Positions 1 to 6,046 of a stretch of 8,891 nucleotides of DNA are shown in pieces. Where the stretch lies: NCBI GenBank assembly GCA_003229235.1, contig QIIH01000376.1, positions 1-8,891 on the forward strand, read 5' to 3'. Each line of letters begins with the position of its first letter. Position 1 is the first letter of the stretch. Made by a program: the position numbers and the translations under genes. Source of the stretch: Flavobacteriales bacterium. Its GTDB lineage: Bacteria; Bacteroidota; Bacteroidia; Flavobacteriales; Flavobacteriaceae. The notes below the pieces were generated by a model that did no database searches, had not been told where the DNA came from, and saw only the letters and a program-made list of their open reading frames with translations.

Positions 1-77
1 AATAACAAAAAAACAATATCGGTCATAGAACTCATTGAGAATTCTGCACTTACTTTATTTCGTCCACGTAAATTCAT
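1..77 (-). CDS. exbD: ExbD/TolR-family biopolymer transport protein (N-terminal fragment)
   Basis: Only the first 25 codons lie in the window; the gene continues past the left edge. The start ATG is at 77-75 on the minus strand. The translation begins MNLRGRNKVSAEF and continues SMSSMTDIVFLL, which is the cytoplasmic tip and the start of the single membrane helix of ExbD. Asp20 in the MTDIVFLL segment matches the membrane aspartate known to be needed for proton-driven function in this family. The gene starts 19 bp after exbB ends on the same strand, the usual pairing. In the family, ExbD sits in the pore of an ExbB pentamer and passes proton-motive force to TonB. The spacer has no Shine-Dalgarno sequence, as is common in Bacteroidota. 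Because it is cut, I cannot tell whether a second exbD copy or tonB follows, as often seen in flavobacteria. Confidence 0.9.
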   Translation of the reverse strand, partial: MNLRGRNKVSAEFSMSSMTDIVFLL

Positions 78-96
78 AGTGCGATTTTGTTGGTTT

Positions 97-798
97 CTAT
101 ACTGGTTCGTTTAACATATCAAGGAAGTCTACTGCATTGGCTTCCATCTGATGTACCACTTTATCTGTTCGCACCACCAAATGGTTGTACCCCATATAGG
201 CAATAATCCCTACAATCAATCCTGCAACAGTGGTTGTCATCGCTGTGTAAATACCCTCGGCTAAAGAACCCATCTCTGCTTGTCCACTACTGGTAGCCAA
301 TTGATGAAACGCCAAAACCATACCAATTACTGTGCCTAAGAATCCTATCATAGGAGCTGCTCCAGCAATAGTGGCCAATAAACTTACATTTTTCTCTAGC
401 TTATAAACTTCGAGTCTCCCTGCATTCTCAATTGCTGTATTAATATCTTCCAGCGGGCTACCAATACGAGAAATTCCTTTTTGAGTTAATCGGGAAACAG
501 GAGAATTCTGCTGAGCACACAAAATCTTGGCTGCTTCTATATTACCAGTACCCACGTTATCTCGAATCTGGCTCATAAAATTCCCGTCTATTTTAGAGGC
601 GCTTTTTATCGCAAAAAGCCGTTCAAAATAAATGTACATGGCCACGAATAGCAGTACAAACAGAAGGGCAATAATAATCTGTCCAGCCATTCCGCCATTC
701 ATTAACAAATCCATCAAAGAAAGTGTCTTTTCTTCGACAATTGGTTCAAGACCTTCCAAAGCTGCGTCGGAAGCATCTTGAATTAAGAGGTTAATCAT
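97..798 (-). CDS. exbB: MotA/TolQ/ExbB proton channel family protein
   Basis: A 233-residue inner-membrane protein of typical ExbB/TolQ length. It has an acidic N-terminal tail (residues 1-29), then three hydrophobic segments at about 39-58, 141-164 and 183-203. Between the first and second lies the usual large cytoplasmic domain (about 60-135). The second segment carries the family signature APMIGFLGTVIGMV (148-161), and the third follows the small-residue stretch TAMTTTVAGL (185-194). In the family, ExbB forms a pentameric channel around ExbD, and the complex uses the proton gradient to drive TonB-dependent receptors at the outer membrane. The start chosen is the ATG at 798; a later ATG (Met29) just before the first helix would also give a complete protein. 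The gene follows nhaD by 46 bp and precedes exbD by 19 bp, so co-transcription is likely. ExbB fits better than TolQ or MotA because of length and the exbD neighbour, but a TolQ-like role is not excluded. Confidence 0.93.
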   Translation of the reverse strand: MINLLIQDASDAALEGLEPIVEEKTLSLMDLLMNGGMAGQIIIALLFVLLFVAMYIYFERLFAIKSASKIDGNFMSQIRDNVGTGNIEAAKILCAQQNSPVSRLTQKGISRIGSPLEDINTAIENAGRLEVYKLEKNVSLLATIAGAAPMIGFLGTVIGMVLAFHQLATSSGQAEMGSLAEGIYTAMTTTVAGLIVGIIAYMGYNHLVVRTDKVVHQMEANAVDFLDMLNEPV

Positions 799-844
799 AG
801 AGTAAGTTTTTAGTAAAACGATGTTAGAGCGTTAAAATTGCAAT

Positions 845-2224
845 TTACCACATTAAGACTCGGGCAAATAGCAAGAAGACCAAAGCTCCAGAAATAAAAC
901 CTGCAAAAGCCAACCATGCTATTTTCTTTAAATACCAGATAAAATCTATTCTTTCCATTCCCATGGCGGCAACACCTGCAGCCGAGCCAATAATTAACAT
1001 ACTACCACCAGTCCCTGCGGAATAGGCAATAAAGAGCCATAGTATTGAATCTGTGGGCGATTCATACATCCCAATAGAAGCGGCTACCAAAGGCACATTG
1101 TCAATTATTGCAGACAAGACACCTAATAAAATAACAACTACATCTTCGTTAGGAATTGCCCCTTGCAAGACCTCTGCCAAATAACGCAATGTCCCAACAT
1201 CTTCGCCAGTTAACGAAGTACCAAAGACCAAACTTTCTAATCCTGCAACAGCCATCAGAATTCCTAAGAAAAATAAAATACTTGAAATCTCGATTCGTGA
1301 TAATGCTTTATGTGCAGAATATTTGTGCCGTTGAGACTCTGTAAAGTCTTCTTCTGGGTGAATATATTCGGACACCAGCCACACCACTCCTAGAGCAAAC
1401 ATCATACCTATATAGGGTGGTAAATGTGTTACTGTCTTAAAAATTGGTACAGAGACGATCATTCCTAAACCTAGAAACAACATAGTTTTAGAACTCAACA
1501 ATCGCCGCTGATCCATATCATCTTCTAACTCTTCTGTATAAATATTGCCACGAAAGGGCTTCATATAACTAGCAATTACAAATGGCACAATAAAGCAAAC
1601 AATCGATGGCAGAACAACGTATTTAATCAAGCCCATGGCTGTTACTTTGTTGGCAATCCAAAGCATAGTTGTGGTTACATCACCAATTGGAGACCAGGCT
1701 CCACCAGCATTGGCTGCAATAACAACCATAGCGGCATACCATAAACGCTCTTCTTTTTTAGTGATAAGCTTGCGCAATAAAGTCACAAGCACAATAGTTG
1801 CTGTTAGATTATCAATAATAGCCGATAAAATAAAGGCCAGTATCCCGATTATCCATAACAATCTGCGCTTGCTCTTAGTATTAACTGCTTGTTTTAAAAT
1901 CTCGAAGCCACGATGCAGATCAATTATCTCTACAATAGTCATTGCTCCAATCAAGAAGATTAATATCTCGGCTGTTTTACCTAAGTGGTGTAATAAAGTG
2001 TTGTTAAACCCTTCGGAGGCGTGATGATCGCCTTCGCCAAAAGAAAATACCATCTCATGCGTATCTATTACATCAAACCATCCGCTATGGAAACCAACTG
2101 CCAATACCGCCCAAATTAATGATGCCATTATTAAGGCAGGCACCGTTTTATCAAGTCGCAATGGGTGCTCAAGAGTAATCGATAAATATCCAAAAACAAA
2201 AATGAGTATAATAATAGATTCCAT
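845..2224 (-). CDS. nhaD: NhaD-type Na+/H+ antiporter
   Basis: A 459-residue polytopic membrane protein with roughly 11-12 hydrophobic segments, beginning at residue 2 and ending at the C-terminus. It matches the NhaD family of the ion transporter (IT) superfamily, which exchanges cytoplasmic Na+ (or Li+) for external protons. The characteristic twin motifs are present: SAIIDNLTATIV at 134-145 with ANAGGAWSPIGDVTTTM at 171-187, and SAIIDNVPLVAASIG at 371-385 with AGTGGSMLIIGSAAG at 403-417. The repeated SAIIDN reflects the two-fold repeat of this fold and includes membrane aspartates Asp138 and Asp376, likely involved in ion binding. A His/Glu-rich extramembrane loop lies at about 64-80. The gene starts 10 bp after the dehydrogenase stop codon and has no recognisable promoter of its own, so it is probably the second gene of that operon. 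ArsB or citrate-transporter relatives share the fold, but the motifs favour NhaD. Confidence 0.92.
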   Translation of the reverse strand: MESIIILIFVFGYLSITLEHPLRLDKTVPALIMASLIWAVLAVGFHSGWFDVIDTHEMVFSFGEGDHHASEGFNNTLLHHLGKTAEILIFLIGAMTIVEIIDLHRGFEILKQAVNTKSKRRLLWIIGILAFILSAIIDNLTATIVLVTLLRKLITKKEERLWYAAMVVIAANAGGAWSPIGDVTTTMLWIANKVTAMGLIKYVVLPSIVCFIVPFVIASYMKPFRGNIYTEELEDDMDQRRLLSSKTMLFLGLGMIVSVPIFKTVTHLPPYIGMMFALGVVWLVSEYIHPEEDFTESQRHKYSAHKALSRIEISSILFFLGILMAVAGLESLVFGTSLTGEDVGTLRYLAEVLQGAIPNEDVVVILLGVLSAIIDNVPLVAASIGMYESPTDSILWLFIAYSAGTGGSMLIIGSAAGVAAMGMERIDFIWYLKKIAWLAFAGFISGALVFLLFARVLMW

Positions 2225-2234
2225 AAATACGGTA

Positions 2235-3461
2235 TTAAATTAGTTTCTTAAGTGCAATCTCGAAGCCCGTTGCACTAATTTCGGTTGTGCCTGTGCGCGT
2301 ATTATAAATATCTTGTAAAGCGCTTTTTATCACCATAGACGTATCTTCAAAAATCGCCTCGTCTGTCATCGCAACTTTTCGTTCCATAAAATATGCAAAA
2401 ACTCTAGCCATACCGCAATTCGAAATAAAATCCGGAATCAAGCTTACCATTTTATCTGCGTGCTCCATTATAGGTCCAAAAAAGATCTCACTATCTGCAA
2501 AAGGCACATTAGCTCCACAGCTAATCACCTCTAAACCCGTTTGAATCATTTGATCTATTTGATCTTTGGTAATGAGTCGTGACGCCGCACAGGGTGCAAA
2601 AACCTGCGTTTCTAAACTCCAAATACGACGATTCATTTCTTCAAAAGGAATCATCTCGTCTACAATAAGAGAATTGCCGCGTTTATTCAAAAAGAAATCG
2701 GTTACTTCTTCTGGTGTAAAACCATCTTCGTTAATAACTCCTCCTGCACGATCTATAATCCCAACCACTTTGGCACCCATCTGAGCTAAGTAATAAGCTG
2801 CAGCAGATCCTACATTACCAAAGCCCTGTACAACTGCCTTTTTCCCAACTACAGATCCTCCAAAAATATCGTAATAATGTTTCACAGCTTCGGCAACGCC
2901 AAATCCTGTAATCATGTCTGCAACCGTATATTTTTTTGTGACATCTGGAGTAAACGACGGGTTTTCAATTACTTTAACGACTCCTTGTCTTAACTGGCCA
3001 ATGCGGTTAATTTTGTCGGCTTCGGTAGGTTTAAAATGTCCTGTAAAAACACCTTCCTGAGGATGCCAAACTCCACTAGCTTCGGTAATAGGAATTACCT
3101 CGTGTATCTCGTCAACGTTTAAATCGCCTCCTGTGCCATAATAAGACTTGAGCAAAGGCGATACGACAGCATACCACCGTTCTAATACTCCTTGCTTGCG
3201 AGGATCTGACGGATCAAAATTAATTCCAGATTTAGCGCCGCCAATAGCCGGGCCAGAAACGGTAAATTTTACTTCCATGGTTTTTGCCAGAGACAATACT
3301 TCGTTCTTATCTAAACCAACACGCATGCGTGTTCCTCCGCCAGCTGCACCTCCGCGAAGGGAGTTAATAACTGTCCAACCTTCTGCTTCTGTGAGTGGGT
3401 CTTTCCAATGGAAAACAATTTCCGGATCTTTGTTCTCGTAGGCTTTAAGTAGTTCTTTCAT
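2235..3461 (-). CDS. Glu/Leu/Phe/Val family amino acid dehydrogenase, probably glutamate dehydrogenase-like
   Basis: A 408-residue cytoplasmic enzyme of the family that oxidatively deaminates an amino acid to its 2-oxo acid with NAD(P)+, or runs in reverse to fix ammonium. The N-terminal catalytic domain contains the substrate lysine segment MEVKFTVSG (62-70) and the active-site motif IGGAKSGINFDP (73-84), with Lys77 as the expected catalytic lysine. Asp113 in GTGGDLNVDE corresponds to the conserved catalytic aspartate. The C-terminal Rossmann domain has GFGNVG (213-218) for dinucleotide binding, and Asp237 near the end of the second strand is compatible with NAD but does not prove it. The length is slightly below classical hexameric glutamate dehydrogenases (about 410-450) and above leucine dehydrogenases (about 350-370). 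Substrate choice cannot be read with certainty, so no symbol is given. The ATG at 3461 lies about 15 bases from the predicted transcription start. It heads the probable operon with nhaD, exbB and exbD. Confidence 0.9.
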   Translation of the reverse strand: MKELLKAYENKDPEIVFHWKDPLTEAEGWTVINSLRGGAAGGGTRMRVGLDKNEVLSLAKTMEVKFTVSGPAIGGAKSGINFDPSDPRKQGVLERWYAVVSPLLKSYYGTGGDLNVDEIHEVIPITEASGVWHPQEGVFTGHFKPTEADKINRIGQLRQGVVKVIENPSFTPDVTKKYTVADMITGFGVAEAVKHYYDIFGGSVVGKKAVVQGFGNVGSAAAYYLAQMGAKVVGIIDRAGGVINEDGFTPEEVTDFFLNKRGNSLIVDEMIPFEEMNRRIWSLETQVFAPCAASRLITKDQIDQMIQTGLEVISCGANVPFADSEIFFGPIMEHADKMVSLIPDFISNCGMARVFAYFMERKVAMTDEAIFEDTSMVIKSALQDIYNTRTGTTEISATGFEIALKKLI

Positions 3462-3482
3462 TTAGTTTGTTAGGAAGTCTCA

Positions 3483-3490
3483 CAAATATA
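3483..3490 (-). promoter_or_regulatory. Bacteroidota -7 promoter element before the dehydrogenase operon
   Basis: The minus strand reads TATATTTG here, an exact match to the Bacteroidota primary-sigma -7 consensus TAnnTTTG. It is 21 bp upstream of the dehydrogenase ATG, which would leave a leader of about 15 nt. No clear TTG -33 element is seen at the usual distance, so the promoter may be moderate or need an activator. No terminator is visible between anmK and this site, so read-through from anmK is also possible. Confidence 0.55.
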
Positions 3491-3528
3491 AAAAACTTAG
3501 TGAGGGATTTAGAGCATTTAAAAAATAA

Positions 3529-4590
3529 TTACGGCAGAAATATATTTCCAGAAGAATGATCGTGCTTTGCTCCTGTCACAGAAGCCAAACAATTAGGTTC
3601 GTCTCTCAATTTTAATACCCCGAGTAAAGCAAAAATTAGCGCTTCTTTATAATTTATTAAATCCTTGGATGGCAGCATATAATTAGCCGCTTTATGAAAA
3701 ACGATTTGCTCTAACAAAAACACATTAAAGGCCCCTCCTCCAGTGAGTAAAACTTTTGAAGTAGTGGTTACATTATTAGCAATTTGCATAGCTATATGCT
3801 CAACCAAAGTACGCAACACATCTCTGGGATTCGCTTTATATGGTTCGACAATAGGCATCACTTCTTTAAGTACCCACTCCATTCCCAGCGACTTAGGAGC
3901 TCCTAGCTTGTAGAACGGTAAATCGTTAAGATCAGATAATAATGGTAAAATAATTTCGCCGGAGCGTGCGAACTCGCCACCTTCGTCATAAGGTTGCCCA
4001 AGTGCATTGGCATATTTGTTAAACAGCACATTTACCGGGCATATATCGTATGCAATTCTACCATTAGGTGACTCTGTAGAGATGTTTGCAAAACCTCCCA
4101 GGTTGATACAATAATTGTATTCACCAAATAACTCCCTATCACCTATAGGAACCAAAGGTGCGCCTTGCCCACCTAGAGCAACATCTGCCGCTCTAAAATC
4201 ACAGACAACTCGCTGGTTTATGATTCTCGCCAAGACGGAGTTGTTTCCAATTTGCAAAGTAACCCCTTGATCTGGTCGATGCAAAACTGTGTGCCCATGA
4301 CTGCAAACGGCATCGAGGTCTTGAATGTTATGGCGGCTGATAAAGCTATTTATAACCTCGGCCAAATACAAAGTATAGGCTTCGTTTAAAAGTTTGAGTT
4401 CTCTTGGAGTAGCCTTCATGGCTAAAGATAATTGCTGCCGCCAATGTTCTGGATAGGCAATTGTATCTAGTGTCATTAATTTGTATTGCCAAGTGCCATC
4501 ATTAAATTCTAACAACACTTGCGCCAAATCAATTCCATCAAGAGAAGTACCAGACATGACTCCAATGACCTGATAAGAGTTTTTAAGCAT
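3529..4590 (-). CDS. anmK: Anhydro-N-acetylmuramic acid kinase
   Basis: A 353-residue cytoplasmic kinase of the ASKHA fold. In peptidoglycan recycling, AnmK opens the 1,6-anhydro ring of anhydroMurNAc while phosphorylating it, giving MurNAc-6-phosphate. The phosphate-binding motif GVMSGTSLDGIDL is at 10-22, LGGQGAPLVPIGD at 139-151, NLGGFANIS at 163-171, the catalytic region YDICPVN at 181-187 with Asp182 as the expected general base, LLTGGGAFN at 281-289, and the C-terminal EALIFALLG and ASVTGA segments (315-323, 336-341). The frame is open upstream to a TTG at 4626, but the ATG at 4590 places the GTSLDG motif about 15 residues from the start, as in family members, so that start is chosen. 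The DICPVN form differs from the DTGPGN of proteobacterial enzymes but keeps the aspartate and asparagine. The gene is divergent from the acyl-CoA dehydrogenase and lies 67 bp ahead of the amino acid dehydrogenase. Confidence 0.94.
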   Translation of the reverse strand: MLKNSYQVIGVMSGTSLDGIDLAQVLLEFNDGTWQYKLMTLDTIAYPEHWRQQLSLAMKATPRELKLLNEAYTLYLAEVINSFISRHNIQDLDAVCSHGHTVLHRPDQGVTLQIGNNSVLARIINQRVVCDFRAADVALGGQGAPLVPIGDRELFGEYNYCINLGGFANISTESPNGRIAYDICPVNVLFNKYANALGQPYDEGGEFARSGEIILPLLSDLNDLPFYKLGAPKSLGMEWVLKEVMPIVEPYKANPRDVLRTLVEHIAMQIANNVTTTSKVLLTGGGAFNVFLLEQIVFHKAANYMLPSKDLINYKEALIFALLGVLKLRDEPNCLASVTGAKHDHSSGNIFLP

Positions 4591-4611
4591 TCTTAAAAAT
4601 AAGGCGTTTGA

Positions 4612-4642
4612 TTGATAATATTGCAATTTAAAAGTATCTTTG
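4612..4642 (+). promoter_or_regulatory. Bacteroidota-type promoter of the acyl-CoA dehydrogenase gene
   Basis: TATCTTTG at 4635-4642 is an exact match to the -7 consensus TAnnTTTG, and a TTG at 4612-4614 lies 20 bp upstream, about where the -33 element is expected. Transcription would start near 4648 and leave a leader of about 35 nt. The leader is purine-rich just before the ATG at 4683 but has no strict Shine-Dalgarno sequence. The promoter lies in the 92-bp divergent region shared with anmK, for which only a one-mismatch candidate (TACTTTTA, minus strand, 4629-4636) is seen. Confidence 0.65.
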
Positions 4643-4682
4643 CATACCTTTTTTAAGAATAATTAAAAGAAGTAAAAAAGAC

Positions 4683-5825
4683 ATGGACTTTACACTTACC
4701 GAAGAGCATTTAATGATACGTGATGCTGCTCGCGATTTTGCAAAAACCGAGTTACTCCCTGGCGTAATAGAACGCGATAACAAACAAGAATTTCCTACTC
4801 GGGAAGTTAAACTAATGGGCGAACTTGGTTTTCTAGGCATGATGGTAGACCCTGCATACAATGGCGGAGGTATGGATACAGTTTCTTATGTATTGGCCAT
4901 GGAAGAGCTTAGTAAGATAGATGCTTCGGCCTCTGTAGTAATGTCTGTAAATAACTCATTGGTTTGCTTCGGTATCCAGGCCTTTGGAACCGAAGAGCAA
5001 AAACAAAAATATTTGTCCAAACTGTCTACTGGCGAATCACTTGGAGCCTTTTGCTTGAGTGAACCTGAAGCTGGAAGTGATGCTACTTCGCAAAAAACTT
5101 CTGCCATCGACATGGGGGATCATTATTTGGTAAACGGCACCAAAAACTGGATAACCAATGGTAATTCTGCCGATTTTTATATAGTAATTGCTCAAACAGA
5201 TAGAGACAAAGGACATAGAGGGATTAACGCTCTAATCTTAGAGAAAACAATGCCTGGCTTCGAGGTTGGCCCAAAAGAAGACAAATTAGGAATCCGCGGG
5301 AGTGATACGCACTCGCTTAATTTTAACGATGTAAAAGTACCTAAAGAAAATCGCCTCGGTGAAGATGGTTTTGGGTTTAAATTTGCCATGAAAACACTGG
5401 CTGGTGGCCGTATCGGGATTGCTGCTCAAGCTCTCGGGATAGCTGCAGGAGCATACGAAACGGCTAGAGAATATTCTAAAGTTCGCAAATCTTTTGGTAC
5501 AGAAATTTGCAACCACCAAGCAATTGCATTTAAGTTGGCCGATATGCACACCAAGATCGAAGCTGCTCGCCACCTTGTTATGAAGGCAGCATGGGATAAA
5601 GACCAAGGCAAGAACTACGACCTCAGTGGTGCAATGGCAAAATTATACGCCTCACAAGTTGCTATGGAAGTTACCATAGAGGCTGTTCAAGTACATGGCG
5701 GGAATGGATTTGTTAAAGAATATCACGTAGAACGAATGATGCGCGATGCAAAAATCACTCAGATTTACGAAGGTACTAGTGAGATTCAAAAAATGGTGAT
5801 TTCGAGAGCTATTTTGAGAGATTAA
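4683..5825 (+). CDS. Acyl-CoA dehydrogenase (short/medium-chain type)
   Basis: A 380-residue cytoplasmic flavoenzyme of the usual length, with the helical N-domain (about 1-115), beta-barrel middle domain (about 120-215) and helical C-domain (about 225-380). It catalyses FAD-dependent alpha,beta-desaturation of an acyl-CoA, passing electrons to electron-transfer flavoprotein. Family signature 1 is at 124-133 (CLSEPEAGSD), and signature 2 starts at Gln336 (QVHGGNGF, continuing to Asp354). The catalytic base is expected at Glu363 in IYEGTSEIQ, the position used by short- and medium-chain enzymes rather than by isovaleryl- or long-chain enzymes. Substrate chain length cannot be set from sequence; a butyryl-CoA-type or branched-chain acyl-CoA role is possible. 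No etf, thiolase or hydratase gene is beside it. With its own promoter and a strong terminator directly after, it appears to be transcribed alone, divergently from anmK. Confidence 0.94.
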   Translation: MDFTLTEEHLMIRDAARDFAKTELLPGVIERDNKQEFPTREVKLMGELGFLGMMVDPAYNGGGMDTVSYVLAMEELSKIDASASVVMSVNNSLVCFGIQAFGTEEQKQKYLSKLSTGESLGAFCLSEPEAGSDATSQKTSAIDMGDHYLVNGTKNWITNGNSADFYIVIAQTDRDKGHRGINALILEKTMPGFEVGPKEDKLGIRGSDTHSLNFNDVKVPKENRLGEDGFGFKFAMKTLAGGRIGIAAQALGIAAGAYETAREYSKVRKSFGTEICNHQAIAFKLADMHTKIEAARHLVMKAAWDKDQGKNYDLSGAMAKLYASQVAMEVTIEAVQVHGGNGFVKEYHVERMMRDAKITQIYEGTSEIQKMVISRAILRD

Positions 5826-5849
5826 CACTCAAAAACACAATTTATACGG

Positions 5850-5876
5850 CCCGCTTCGAAAAAAGCGGGTTTTTTT
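5850..5876 (+). terminator. Intrinsic terminator of the acyl-CoA dehydrogenase gene
   Basis: A perfect 7-bp GC-rich stem, CCCGCTT (5850-5856) paired with AAGCGGG (5863-5869), with a 6-nt loop and a following run of seven T (5870-5876). It lies 24 bp after the stop codon and is a classical Rho-independent terminator for plus-strand transcription. Confidence 0.93.
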
Positions 5877-5967
5877 ATGCGCATAGTTTTCAATATCAAA
5901 CCTACTGTAAACAAGGGTCTTTGTAACAAATAAGACAAAAATCAGACTAATATTTAAAGGTTTTATC

Positions 5968-5994
5968 AAATGAGTCTCTTAACTCATTTTTTTT
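5968..5994 (+). terminator. Second hairpin with T-run upstream of the unknown operon (terminator or attenuator)
   Basis: AAATGAGT (5968-5975) pairs perfectly with ACTCATTT (5982-5989) around a 6-nt loop, and the T-run continues to 5994. The stem is AT-rich, hence weaker than the terminator at 5850. There is no gene between the two hairpins. It could be a backup terminator for the upstream gene or, if transcription of the next gene starts before it, an attenuator 52 bp ahead of the ATG at 6047. Elsewhere in this 221-bp spacer I see no exact TAnnTTTG promoter; the nearest, GGTCTTTG at 5916-5923, lacks the TA. Confidence 0.5.
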
Positions 5995-6046
5995 GCCGAA
6001 ATTGTTGCTCCGTTATTCCTTATAACCATTAAACAGTAGGCTACAG

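Noticed and set aside
835..846. 12-bp palindrome AAATTGCAATTT at the end of nhaD, sharing an 11-mer (ATTGCAATTTA) with 4620-4630
   Set aside because: Short AT-rich words repeat by chance in a window of this size and base composition; one copy overlaps the nhaD stop codon, so an operator role is not supported.
1635..2024. 129-codon open frame on the plus strand
   Set aside because: It lies wholly antisense to nhaD, whose protein has full family motifs; the translated product is low-complexity Ile/Ala/Ser-rich and has no plausible start context.
3148..3441. 97-codon open frame on the plus strand
   Set aside because: It is antisense to the amino acid dehydrogenase; its composition is the shadow of the conserved Gly-rich region.
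4591..4626. Extended AnmK start at the TTG at 4626 (12 extra residues)
   Set aside because: The ATG at 4590 gives the normal distance to the N-terminal GTSLDG motif, and the extra residues do not resemble the family N-terminus.
5286..5606. 106-codon open frame on the minus strand, with others overlapping it
   Set aside because: It is antisense to the acyl-CoA dehydrogenase, whose reading frame explains the sequence fully.
5876..5885. 10-bp palindrome TATGCGCATA right after the terminator
   Set aside because: It is a single copy with no promoter element near it, so it cannot be told from chance.
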